Positions 21,746 through 28,934 of a stretch of DNA of 32,057 nt are shown here, piece after piece. The position numbers were made by a program, and so were the translations under genes. The stretch comes from Candidatus Nomurabacteria bacterium (GTDB lineage: Bacteria > Patescibacteriota > Minisyncoccia > Phycocordibacterales > UBA9973), in NCBI GenBank assembly GCA_023267375.1, contig JAHFNJ010000003.1, positions 92,579 through 124,635 of the forward strand. Direction: 5' to 3'. Positions within the stretch are counted from its first letter, which is position 1; every line of letters starts with the position of its first letter. The notes under the pieces were generated by a model. The model was not told the origin of the DNA and did not search any database. It worked only from the letters and a program-made list of their open reading frames with translations.

Positions 21746-22402
21746 TTAGAGAGGAATGTACGTCGAGAGCGAGGAAATAACAGGCGTCGCACGCTCTTCA
21801 GTAATGAATTCTGGGGAAATATTCATGAGTAGAGTGAGCTGTTTTTCAATCTCGCGAAAACAATCATGTATTTGTGATGGAACATTGTCGCTTCCAACAT
21901 TTTTTCTGTCTTTATATCGTTCTTGTGCTTCTGTAATCCGTTCTTCAAGAGAAGTAATGCTGTGCGGTGCAACACGAATGTCAGCGTAGGAACAAATTTT
22001 TCGAGCAATAGCAACTGACTGACTGTTTGCGCATGCATTTTTCGCGCCAATTGCATTAATAAGTTCGAGTGTTCGAGGATGAACGTTTAATTCTTGAGCA
22101 ATTTTAGAATGTACATCGTGCTGATCAGTTCCATATCGCTGCCAAAAATCTTTTTGCACTCCTTCCCAGTAGTGAAGTCCACCAGGCTCTAAAAATTCTG
22201 GAAAGTACTCAAGTTTGAACTTCACGATGTTCCCCATGTCATGAAGTAGACATGCGGAAATAATATGCGCTTCTTCGTCTTGCGAGAGAGGTTCGCGTAA
22301 ATGATCAAGAATTATTTTTGCTACCGCTGCCACGCGCAGCATATGCAACTGCAAGTTCGGCATTATCTGGTACTGTTCGTAAATTGTCTTTATATTTTTC
22401 AT
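21746..22402 (-). CDS. HD-domain phosphohydrolase
   Basis: A 218-residue HD-superfamily protein. The first metal ligand is in LQLHMLRVAAVAKII (His ~20), the HD pair is in ACLLHDMGNIVKF (~53-54), and a later Asp is in ICSYADIRVAP. This metal-dependent fold hydrolyses phosphate esters of nucleotides, (p)ppGpp-like or other substrates. The nrdA gene follows on the same strand, which is suggestive of a nucleotide role (compare SAMHD1-like dNTPases and 5'-deoxynucleotidases) but does not prove it. The gene has no SD; upstream there is an AT-rich stretch. Confidence 0.8.
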   Translation of the reverse strand: MKNIKTIYEQYQIMPNLQLHMLRVAAVAKIILDHLREPLSQDEEAHIISACLLHDMGNIVKFKLEYFPEFLEPGGLHYWEGVQKDFWQRYGTDQHDVHSKIAQELNVHPRTLELINAIGAKNACANSQSVAIARKICSYADIRVAPHSITSLEERITEAQERYKDRKNVGSDNVPSQIHDCFREIEKQLTLLMNISPEFITEERATPVISSLSTYIPL

Positions 22403-22459
22403 TGGCCTATTTTTTTACTCAGCTGGTTGTATACGTAATTCAGTATACTCCTCACTCCT

Positions 22460-22487
22460 TTCAAATAAAAATAGCCGGGTGTATACT
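22460..22487 (+). promoter_or_regulatory. Possible promoter of the 34-residue ORF
   Basis: TTCAAA (22460-22465), 16-base spacer, TATACT (22482-22487), followed 20 bases later by the ATG at 22508. Confidence 0.4.
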
Positions 22488-22507
22488 AAAGAGAAAAACG
22501 TATCGTC

Positions 22508-22612
22508 ATGTTAACTACTGCAATTATTTTGACGATGTACCACACGTATCGTCGCCACAGTCGTTTTCGTCTCTATAGACGAAAACTAAAAAGATTACTG
22601 CAATTAAAATAA
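22508..22612 (+). CDS. Possible small basic peptide, 34 residues
   Basis: A short ORF absent from the track: MLTTAIILTMYHTYRRHSRF followed by a tail in which Arg/Lys alternate with Leu (RLYRRKLKRLLQLK). It has a short hydrophobic start and a strongly basic, amphipathic end. A plausible promoter lies upstream and the 12-bp terminator stem begins one base after the stop codon, so it forms a complete small unit. It has no SD and contains a 10-bp hairpin (22562-22585), so a small RNA is an alternative. Resembles small membrane-associating basic peptides only in general character. Confidence 0.35.
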   Translation: MLTTAIILTMYHTYRRHSRFRLYRRKLKRLLQLK

Positions 22613-22613
22613 G

Positions 22614-22640
22614 ATAATGCACCTCTCTGAGGTGCATTAT
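22614..22640. terminator. Intrinsic terminator
   Basis: ATAATGCACCTC (22614-22625), loop TCT, GAGGTGCATTAT (22629-22640): 12-bp perfect stem. It can serve the plus-strand small ORF and the minus-strand gene at 22657-23070. Confidence 0.8.
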
Positions 22641-22656
22641 TTCATTTACACTATAT

Positions 22657-23070
22657 TTAAGCAGCAAGTAATGACTCAAGCTTTTCCTCTTCTTTGGAAA
22701 GCGTGGTTAATTTCTCACGGAGCATATTCGCTTTCAATGACGTTAACCCTTCAATACTATAGAGCAAACTTGTAACAACTTCTTTTGACATATCAAGTAA
22801 TTCTGCAGGTGTTTTTTCATCTTTCCCCACAACCATCATTGATGTCGGTCCACGTTCTCTTATTTTAGTAGAAAGCATTTCAGCTTGTTTTTCCAATTCA
22901 ATAGCTTTTTCACACATACGATCGCGCAATTCAAATGCTTTATCAGTATCAAGACCTCGCAACCCAATGGCTAAAAGACCGAAAGCAACACCAGGTTCTT
23001 TCATGCGTCTCTCAATATTACTTATAATGTCTTCATAGCGCGGTTCGTGATAGCCTTCATTTGTTCCCAT
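22657..23070 (-). CDS. Hypothetical helical protein, 137 residues
   Basis: I do not recognise this family. The protein is highly charged and predicted mostly helical: YEDIISNIERRMKEPG near the N-terminus, then FELRDRMCEKAIELEKQAEM, and a C-terminal coiled-coil-like helix LREKLTTLSKEEEKLESL. A short Pro/Gly/Met segment (ERGPTSMMVVGKDEKTP) separates the two helical halves. No signal peptide or membrane segment. It is monocistronic, ending at the 12-bp terminator. The helix-loop-helix layout suggests an oligomerising or scaffold protein, which is inference only. Confidence 0.72.
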   Translation of the reverse strand: MGTNEGYHEPRYEDIISNIERRMKEPGVAFGLLAIGLRGLDTDKAFELRDRMCEKAIELEKQAEMLSTKIRERGPTSMMVVGKDEKTPAELLDMSKEVVTSLLYSIEGLTSLKANMLREKLTTLSKEEEKLESLLAA

Positions 23071-23137
23071 ATAAAAAGACTAGCGCATGGCTAGCCTGGA
23101 TGCAAGGAATATATTGCAGACAGCCGACATCAACTTT

Positions 23138-23905
23138 TTATAATCTCTCCGCCGGCACCTCGTTCAATATTTGGCGAATCAGTGCACGAGTATCAGAAAC
23201 AGTGGTAACAGGTACACATTTTGTTCCAAGCGTAAGCGCTGGAGCATCATTTCCTCCTGGAAAAAGAGTGTCGCCTATATACAAAAGCTGGTCTTTCGAA
23301 TGATCGAGGTGTTTGAGTAATCTTCGAAGTCCGTACGCTTTATTGATCCCCTTTTTTGTTACATCAATCGAAGTTGTCCCGCCAATAGTAACTGATAATT
23401 CAGGCAAGAGCTCCGATAAGTTTTTTACAATCCGCTCGCGTTTCGTGTGATCGGGATCCCATTTGGCTTTTTCTTCACAGGGAGCATGTACTCCAAGTCC
23501 AGCAAAGGTCACCTGCGAACAACGATGCTCAATAATTGGTCCATACGTTGTTGCTGGTGTTTCGTATCCACTTTTTACCAATGCCTGATCGAAAGCATTC
23601 ATAATTTCACGAGCTTCGTCTTCGGTAAAATCAATACAGTAGAGCGATCGCCAACCATTATCGTATTCATAGAGGGCTGAGCCATTTGTTGGGAGAAGGT
23701 ATAAATTTTTAAAATAAGATGTGTCGCATGAAAAATGTTTGAGAAGCTGCTGTTCAAACTGGTTCAATGTTGCTCCTGATGCAATTGCTATTTTTTTATG
23801 CCGCAGAAGAGATTCGAGAAGTGTAATTGTTTCAGGCTCAATAGGCGTAGCACTTTCCGTAAGTGTTCCATCCATATCAAAAGCAATAAGACTAAACTCG
23901 TTCAT
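23138..23905 (-). CDS. HAD-IIB hydrolase (phosphomannomutase/sugar-phosphatase-like)
   Basis: A 255-residue HAD phosphatase. Motif I is LIAFDMDGTLTES (catalytic DxDGT), motif II IAIASGAT, motif III Lys in TKKGINKAYGLRRL, and motif IV LLYIGDTLFPGGNDAPAL. The cap between motifs II and III is of the IIB type. Similar proteins include phosphomannomutase (PMM2-like), mannosyl-3-phosphoglycerate and sucrose-phosphate phosphatases, so a sugar-phosphate substrate is likely but not specified. A TATGAT -10 is 8 bases before ATG. Confidence 0.82.
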   Translation of the reverse strand: MNEFSLIAFDMDGTLTESATPIEPETITLLESLLRHKKIAIASGATLNQFEQQLLKHFSCDTSYFKNLYLLPTNGSALYEYDNGWRSLYCIDFTEDEAREIMNAFDQALVKSGYETPATTYGPIIEHRCSQVTFAGLGVHAPCEEKAKWDPDHTKRERIVKNLSELLPELSVTIGGTTSIDVTKKGINKAYGLRRLLKHLDHSKDQLLYIGDTLFPGGNDAPALTLGTKCVPVTTVSDTRALIRQILNEVPAERL

Positions 23906-24032
23906 ATAGTTCTATCATATTCCCATTCATTATAAAATCAAGGAAGCTGTGTGTATTATTGATATAGGTCTGTTATACTATACACAAGATATTTTTAAAT
24001 AAGGTCGATTAACGTAATATAGATATTACATT

Positions 24033-24245
24033 ATGATGGATGAACAAAACAAAGGGGTCTGCGGAATGGATTGCAAGTGCACACACCACAGTGTGGTGCC
24101 ACTATGCATCATTCTTGTCGCCGCGGCATTTCTTCTGCAAGAAGTAAGTGTCATCTCAACACATACGTTGGGCATCATCTGGCCAACACTCGTAATCATT
24201 GGTGCAGCCGCAAGTATGTTTGAAAATAAGTGCCACTGCTGCTAA
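24033..24245 (+). CDS. Small Cys/His membrane protein, 70 residues
   Basis: The protein starts with a Cys/His cluster (VCGMDCKCTHHSVVP), followed by two hydrophobic segments (LCIILVAAAFLLQEV and LGIIWPTLVIIGAAASMF) and ends FENKCHCC. The CxxxCxCxHH head and CHCC tail on the same side of a two-span hairpin suggest a small metal-binding membrane protein. I recall similar small CPR proteins but no named function. It is monocistronic with a strong terminator. Confidence 0.75.
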   Translation: MMDEQNKGVCGMDCKCTHHSVVPLCIILVAAAFLLQEVSVISTHTLGIIWPTLVIIGAAASMFENKCHCC

Positions 24246-24256
24246 TGACTGCTAGA

Positions 24257-24296
24257 AAAATCCCCCGACTATGTACTGTCGGGGGATTTTTTATTT
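24257..24296 (+). terminator. Intrinsic terminator of the small Cys/His membrane protein gene
   Basis: AAAATCCCCCGAC (24257-24269), loop TATGTACT, GTCGGGGGATTTT (24278-24290), followed by TTATTTT. Thirteen perfect base pairs. Confidence 0.92.
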
Positions 24297-24421
24297 TATG
24301 AAAAGTATCTGCCCATCAGATCGCCCAGCAAAAGAAATGATATAGAAACCATTCGGCAATAAGGGTTGTGTACCAACAGGCCCTTGATACACGAGCTGTC
24401 CAAGTATTGTACAGACATTCA
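24291..24421 (-). pseudogene. Out-of-frame remnant of a T9SS C-terminal sorting domain
   Basis: Below the stop of the 24422-25741 gene, the minus strand keeps coding in another frame: it reads VCTILGQLVYQGPVG, then LLPNGFYIISFAGRSDG, and ends QILFIK with TAA at 24291-24293. This is the end of a type A T9SS sorting domain (L-G-x-x-V-Y ... L-x-N-G-x-Y ... K at the very end). The PNP segment that usually starts such domains is missing, so a frameshift plus an internal deletion probably destroyed the tail. The frame can be traced up to about 24460, overlapping the upstream gene. Confidence 0.7.
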
Positions 24422-25741
24422 TCACTCCACTTTGCTCTTTGATAGTAACTGCACGTATTGGCGAGTATGAAAATGGCCATCATAATCCACCTGTTTCAAG
24501 CGATAGTAGCTCACTCCGCGAAGTGGGGCATCATCGATCGCTTTATACGAAACAACTCCGGTTGTTGTACCACTCCCCTTCACCCGTATTTGCTCAGTGA
24601 ATACTTGGGCATCACTACTCCGCTCAACACAGAAGTAACCGTTGTTTATTTCAGAAGCGGTACTCCAATGTAAACGAACAACATCACGAGACGCTTCATA
24701 CTGTGCACTAAAATCAAGCAGTTCAACCGGTAACCCGCAACCAGTATTATTGGCATAGGCAAATGGCCAGTAATAATAGTAGTCACTACATGCTGTATTC
24801 TCCCAAGCAAAGCAAATGCAAACAGTTGTATTGCAGGTTACTGTAAAATACGGGTTCGTTAGGATATTCGTACAACCAATAATAGTGCCAGTATTATCAC
24901 AGAGTGTGGCTGTTGCCCAGGCGACATTCCCCGAAGGACAATTACTACTAATCACCACCTGTACGCCAATCGATGTTGTATTCCCCGTGTTAATAGTCAT
25001 ACATCCCTGCAATACTTTATTTGTATCTTCTGCGGTGACAGGAAATGCATGCTGTGGGCAATATGTAATCACATCAGCTACTGTTGGCACATACGAGAAT
25101 ATGCACCCAGTAAAAGGATTTGCACAGGTTGATTGTGGCGCTGGATTGCTCGGTGTTGACGGAATCGTGGTCGACACCCAAATAAAATACGAAGCGCTTT
25201 GTCCGCAAATACCACCAGGTGTATACAGTACTTGCACCCAATAGGTATTTCCGACAATCAAATTTGAAAGCACATGTTCGGTACGAATGAGACCATTAGC
25301 TTTCGACTGACAGGAAAGAATGTCGCATGAAGCGCCACTACACGGAGGTGTTTTCCAAACAGCCGACGAAAGATAGCATCCACCACTATTTTGAAAAATA
25401 GTAACGGTCAAACTAGCAGCAGTCGCAACAAATCGATACCACACACTTGCGGTGGAATTTGTTGACGTAAGACAATCAGGAATTTCAAAAGCCAAAATGG
25501 TCCCATCACAGGTAGTACCAGATTTCGGCGCTGCGCCAACAACAAGAGTATCGGCAGTAGTACAATTGTCATTTGGTGCTGTTGAACAGCCTTGTGTGGT
25601 ATTGCCACCCTGAGACCTCTTCTCTTTCATAAAAAGAGAAAGATCAATGCGCATCGTATCGGTATATTGCCCGAACGACGCTACGCTGCCAAGCAATAAT
25701 GCAAAGACAGTACTCATGCGAAAGTTCGGTATTTTTTTCAT
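24422..25741 (-). CDS. Secreted Bacteroidota-style (T9SS cargo-like) protein, C-terminus frameshifted
   Basis: A 439-residue secreted protein with a signal peptide (MSTVFALLLGSVASFGQ). The middle is rich in Cys, Asn, Thr and Gly, with APNDNCTTADTLVVG and SVWYRFVAT, a pattern common in Bacteroidota surface proteins. The C-terminal ~90 residues (LPVELLDFSAQYEASRDVVR, then LHWSTASEINNGYFCVERSS and YYRLKQVDYDG) are the module that directly precedes T9SS sorting tails. It ends abruptly at a TGA while the true tail continues in another frame. A CPR cell lacks T9SS and an outer membrane, so this is best read as a transferred, decaying gene. Confidence 0.8.
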   Translation of the reverse strand: MKKIPNFRMSTVFALLLGSVASFGQYTDTMRIDLSLFMKEKRSQGGNTTQGCSTAPNDNCTTADTLVVGAAPKSGTTCDGTILAFEIPDCLTSTNSTASVWYRFVATAASLTVTIFQNSGGCYLSSAVWKTPPCSGASCDILSCQSKANGLIRTEHVLSNLIVGNTYWVQVLYTPGGICGQSASYFIWVSTTIPSTPSNPAPQSTCANPFTGCIFSYVPTVADVITYCPQHAFPVTAEDTNKVLQGCMTINTGNTTSIGVQVVISSNCPSGNVAWATATLCDNTGTIIGCTNILTNPYFTVTCNTTVCICFAWENTACSDYYYYWPFAYANNTGCGLPVELLDFSAQYEASRDVVRLHWSTASEINNGYFCVERSSDAQVFTEQIRVKGSGTTTGVVSYKAIDDAPLRGVSYYRLKQVDYDGHFHTRQYVQLLSKSKVE

Positions 25742-25787
25742 TTTAGTAGGATTTAGTTTTTATTGAACAATTTTATATATATTGTAC

Positions 25788-25833
25788 AAAAAGAAAATCA
25801 CCTCTGCCAATTAACAGAGGTGATTTTCTTTTT
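25788..25833 (-). terminator. Intrinsic terminator of pyrB
   Basis: A 19-bp perfect stem (25788-25806 with 25815-25833), loop CCAATTAA, with A/T tracts at both ends. It ends pyrB transcription on the minus strand. Confidence 0.92.
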
Positions 25834-25837
25834 CGAT

Positions 25838-26743
25838 TTATTTTTTAAGAATCGAAGCGAGGAGCGCCATGCGGACAAAGAGTCCATACTTCGCTTGCTT
25901 GAAGTAAAGCGCTTTTGGTGATGCATCAACTTCGGGAAGAATTTCATCAACGCGCGGCAATGGATGCATAATGATTGATTTCTTTTTCATAGTATCTACC
26001 AACCGCATATCAATCTGATATACACCTTTCAATTTTTTATACTCGGCTTCATTTGCAAAACGTTCTTTCTGAATACGCGTCTGATAGAGGACATCAACAA
26101 GTGGAGCAACTTTTGCTAAATCAGCTGTCTCTTCATACGAAACAGCGTGCTTGTCTAAATACTCTTTAATATCATTCCCCACTTTTAGTTCCTTTGGCGA
26201 AACAAAAAATATTTTTACGTTTTTATATTTACCGAGCAAATATGAAAGCGAACGGATAGTGCGGCCATTTTTAAGATCACCAACAAAGGCAATGGTGATG
26301 CCGTCGATTTTTCCGATTTCTTTTTTGATCGTATAGAGATCAAGGAGTGCCTGCGTTGGGTGCTGCCCGGGACCATCTCCCGCACTAACTACGGGCACAG
26401 TTGCGACAGCAGCTGCACGTCTTGATGCACCCTCTTGATGGTGACGCATGACAATCACATCCACGTAGCCAGAGACAATGCGAATAGAATCTTCGAGTGT
26501 CTCCCCTTTTTGCGCGGAAGAAAATTCTTCAGCATTTTCTGTAGTAATCACCTGCCCACCGAGATGCAGCATGGCTGATTCAAATGAGAATCGAGTGCGC
26601 GTTGATGGTTCATAGAAAAGCGAAGCCATGATTTTACCCTTAAGCGGTGAGCCAGGTTTTTTAGCAAGCTTGTCTGCTAAAGCGAATAGCTTGGCTATTG
26701 TTTTCGTATCAAATTGTTGCGATTCAATGATGTGGTGTAGCAT
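25838..26743 (-). CDS. pyrB: Aspartate carbamoyltransferase catalytic subunit
   Basis: A 301-residue ATCase catalytic chain joining carbamoyl phosphate and aspartate, the committed step of pyrimidine synthesis. Motifs: FYEPSTRTRFSFESA (carbamoyl-phosphate STRTR), SAQKGETLEDSIR, MRHHQEGA, GDGPGQHPTQALLDLYT, VGDLKNGRTIRSL and MHPLPRVDEI. No pyrI or other pyr genes are nearby. CPR bacteria often lack complete de novo pyrimidine synthesis, so a lone pyrB may belong to a scattered pathway. It has a -10 element 8 bases before ATG and a strong terminator. Confidence 0.97.
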   Translation of the reverse strand: MLHHIIESQQFDTKTIAKLFALADKLAKKPGSPLKGKIMASLFYEPSTRTRFSFESAMLHLGGQVITTENAEEFSSAQKGETLEDSIRIVSGYVDVIVMRHHQEGASRRAAAVATVPVVSAGDGPGQHPTQALLDLYTIKKEIGKIDGITIAFVGDLKNGRTIRSLSYLLGKYKNVKIFFVSPKELKVGNDIKEYLDKHAVSYEETADLAKVAPLVDVLYQTRIQKERFANEAEYKKLKGVYQIDMRLVDTMKKKSIIMHPLPRVDEILPEVDASPKALYFKQAKYGLFVRMALLASILKK

Positions 26744-26751
26744 TACGGGAT

Positions 26752-26757
26752 AGTATA
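26752..26757 (-). promoter_or_regulatory. -10 element of pyrB
   Basis: TATACT on the minus strand, 8 bases before the pyrB ATG, implying a leader of 0-2 bases. Confidence 0.45.
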
Positions 26758-26825
26758 CTCCAGCCGCCTGACAATGAAAAGCTACACCTTATTGGACATA
26801 AAGAGCTACCCTGAGACAAAAAGGT

Positions 26826-27449
26826 CTACGAATTCTGCAGTGCAGCAGTCACCACCAATCGTTTATTGTGCGTCCGCAACTCTTGGATCCAAGTGCCAGC
26901 ACACGTAATCAATCGCACTTGTGGCGATCCGGAGTCGGTAAACACATCATTTGTCGGCGCATTGTAATCATAGGTATCTGCTTCGGTAACAATAAAATGA
27001 AGTTCGCTGCCTCCGGACATTTCTATATATATGTTATCTCCCACGTGAAGATCGTTAAGGTTGCTGAAAACTGCCGGTAATGAAAGACCGTTATCGACAT
27101 GCCCCGCAATTACCGCACTACCATTTTCTCCTGGAGCTACGCCGTACTTGTACCAACCAACATCGGTAAAATTAGTTGGGGTCGACATATTTCCTTTTCG
27201 CGTAATACCAACCGCTTGAATGAGTGCGTCAACATGTATTGAAGGAATTCGTAAACGAACTGGAACCTCATCCCCCACTTTCTTTTCTTGGTATGAGCTA
27301 TTTGAAACATCAACAACCTTCAACCCAGGAGGAAGCGGCACTTCAGCTTCAGGGGCATAGAAAACTGCATGCACCGCAACGTATAAAAACCCAGCGAGAG
27401 CCATGACGGTTAAAATTCCTATGAGGTATGAAGTGCTTTTATTTTTCAT
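26826..27449 (-). CDS. Class F sortase, copy 1
   Basis: A 207-residue transpeptidase with an N-terminal membrane anchor (YLIGILTVMALAGFLYVAVH) and a sortase domain. Catalytic residues: His in AVIAGHVDNG, Cys in VRLITCAGTW, Arg in HNKRLVVTAA. NFTDVGWYKYGVAPGENGSA is typical of class F/actinobacterial-like sortases and is shared with the second sortase at 28174-28860. Sortases cut LPXTG-type signals and attach the protein to peptidoglycan. The LPTTG protein next door is the obvious substrate candidate. TACATT lies 6 bases before ATG, so expression may be leaderless. Confidence 0.92.
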   Translation of the reverse strand: MKNKSTSYLIGILTVMALAGFLYVAVHAVFYAPEAEVPLPPGLKVVDVSNSSYQEKKVGDEVPVRLRIPSIHVDALIQAVGITRKGNMSTPTNFTDVGWYKYGVAPGENGSAVIAGHVDNGLSLPAVFSNLNDLHVGDNIYIEMSGGSELHFIVTEADTYDYNAPTNDVFTDSGSPQVRLITCAGTWIQELRTHNKRLVVTAALQNS

Positions 27450-27455
27450 AGAATG

Positions 27456-27461
27456 AATGTA
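27456..27461 (-). promoter_or_regulatory. -10 element of sortase 1, leaderless type
   Basis: TACATT on the minus strand, exactly 6 bases before the ATG at 27449. Confidence 0.35.
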
Positions 27462-27493
27462 TTAAAAGACTTAGGCAAACTCTTGGGTAGACT

Positions 27494-27522
27494 AAAGACG
27501 GACGCTCGTCACGTCCGTCTTT
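27494..27522 (-). terminator. Intrinsic terminator of the LPTTG protein gene
   Basis: AAAGACGGACG (27494-27504), loop CTCGTCA, CGTCCGTCTTT (27512-27522). The T-tract after the minus-strand stem is short. Confidence 0.7.
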
Positions 27523-27529
27523 ATCTTTT

Positions 27530-28027
27530 CTATTTCGCTACAGCAGTTCTACGAGAGAAGTAGATTCCGCCAGCAATCACGATTGCTCCCAAAGAGATGA
27601 GGAGAGCAGCATTTCGCGCGGCATCACCTCCAGCACCAGTTGTTGGCAATCCAGGAGTTCCACTTGGAGGAGTCGATGCAGGCACTCCCCACGAAACAAC
27701 CGTTGTACCATTACATGGCTGACCAGATTCGGAACTATATCCGTAAATCGAGGAACAACCTTGAAGGTATGCAATAGCTACAGAGCCACCACTACACGGA
27801 GCACCATTGGTATCACTGTAACCTAAGGCACTATTACAACCAGGAAGATAGGGCATGGTCGCAGTTGAAGTACCGTTACATGGACTACCTGTTGTTGCGC
27901 TGTACCCTAAGGCTGACCCACAACCATCAGGGAAGGTTGCCGCTTGCGCAGTGGTAACCCCCACAACAGCCATGGCAACCACAAGAACAAGAAACAGTGC
28001 GAACGCAGAAACATATTTAGTAATCAT
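27530..28027 (-). CDS. LPXTG-type surface protein with three Cys-paired repeats
   Basis: A 165-residue exported protein. A signal peptide (LFLVLVVAMAVVGVTTAQAA) is followed by three repeats of about 28 residues containing GCxSxxGYSxxxGxPCxG. The Cys pairs are C36/C50, C64/C78 and C91/C105, each 14 apart. A Pro/Ser/Gly linker leads to LPTTG (127-131), a hydrophobic span and SRR, a complete sortase signal. It is flanked by two sortases and lies near a VKOR gene that could form its disulfides. I recall GYSxxTGxPC-type repeats in other CPR surface proteins; their function is unknown. Confidence 0.9.
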   Translation of the reverse strand: MITKYVSAFALFLVLVVAMAVVGVTTAQAATFPDGCGSALGYSATTGSPCNGTSTATMPYLPGCNSALGYSDTNGAPCSGGSVAIAYLQGCSSIYGYSSESGQPCNGTTVVSWGVPASTPPSGTPGLPTTGAGGDAARNAALLISLGAIVIAGGIYFSRRTAVAK

Positions 28028-28173
28028 AGTGTTGTTTAAATAAGCTAATAATACATAAGACGACCTTACGGTATTAGTGACGAACCCTTATCAAGAACGT
28101 GACGCTTAAAATAAACTATGAAACAAAAATAAAATTTTGCAAGATTACCTTTTTTCTACCACATCAACACCTC

Positions 28174-28860
28174 TTATCCTTCACTTTCTCCTTTGAGTAC
28201 GGCTGTTACAACTCTTCGTCGTTCGTGGGTACGCTTAGCGATAAGCCATTTTCCTTCACAGGTAATAATGCGCAATTCAGGTGGGCCATCTTTAGTAAAA
28301 ATTTCTTCGGTCGAAGCATCGCGATCATACAATTTGCTTTCCTTCATTACAAATTCAAGTTTACGACCGTCGTCGCCAACCACAAAAATAGAATCGCCCA
28401 CAGACAATTTTGCAAGATTTTTAAAGACACCATCAATAGTAGAGCCGTTATTTAAATGCCCATCGAGTACCGCATTCCCTACTTCACCTGGCATCGATCC
28501 ATATTTATACCAGCCAACATCGGTAAAATTCTTCGGTACATCCATCAATCCTTTTTCTGTAATACCAACATCGGTAACTTTCGCATCAACTCCCAACGAC
28601 GGGATGATCACACGCGCAGGATGAACAGGAGTCGGCGGAGTTGTTGTAGAAGGATCTTCAGCAACCGTTGTGTCGATATTTGGCAGTAGTAAAGTCTCTT
28701 CGCTAGCAAGTGGTATCACCTCAGGTGCAACCGATGCACTCGCAAGTGTTACGAGAGTTGATTGCGAGACTGTATTTTCTTTAACAAGAAAAGTTTTTAC
28801 ACTAAAAATACTACCGATTCCAATAATAAAAATACTAAGGTACAAATATAGTTTATGCAT
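28174..28860 (-). CDS. Class F sortase, copy 2
   Basis: A 228-residue second sortase. N-terminal anchor LYLYLSIFIIGIGSIFSV, a variable Ser/Thr/Pro linker to about residue 85, then a sortase domain sharing NFTDVGWYKYGSMPGEVGNA with copy 1. Catalytic residues: His in VLDGHLNNG, Cys in LRIITCEGKW, Arg in ERRRVVTAVL. Compared with copy 1 the catalytic His is in DGHLNNG rather than AGHVDNG, so specificity may differ. The track extends it to 28899; I chose ATG at 28860, just before the hydrophobic segment. It lies upstream of the LPTTG substrate gene on the same strand. Confidence 0.9.
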   Translation of the reverse strand: MHKLYLYLSIFIIGIGSIFSVKTFLVKENTVSQSTLVTLASASVAPEVIPLASEETLLLPNIDTTVAEDPSTTTPPTPVHPARVIIPSLGVDAKVTDVGITEKGLMDVPKNFTDVGWYKYGSMPGEVGNAVLDGHLNNGSTIDGVFKNLAKLSVGDSIFVVGDDGRKLEFVMKESKLYDRDASTEEIFTKDGPPELRIITCEGKWLIAKRTHERRRVVTAVLKGESEG

Positions 28861-28934
28861 ACAGCATCTATCTATATCAGAGTGGTGACGGCAGTGCAAG
28901 GGGTATATAAAAAGAGTCTTTATTTATAAGGTTA

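Noticed and set aside
24291-25741. Whole window being Bacteroidota
   Set aside because: Sortases, LPTTG protein, SecE-NusG-L11 context, VKOR and SIMPL proteins fit CPR; only this one gene looks Bacteroidota-like, so transfer (or a local chimera) explains it better.
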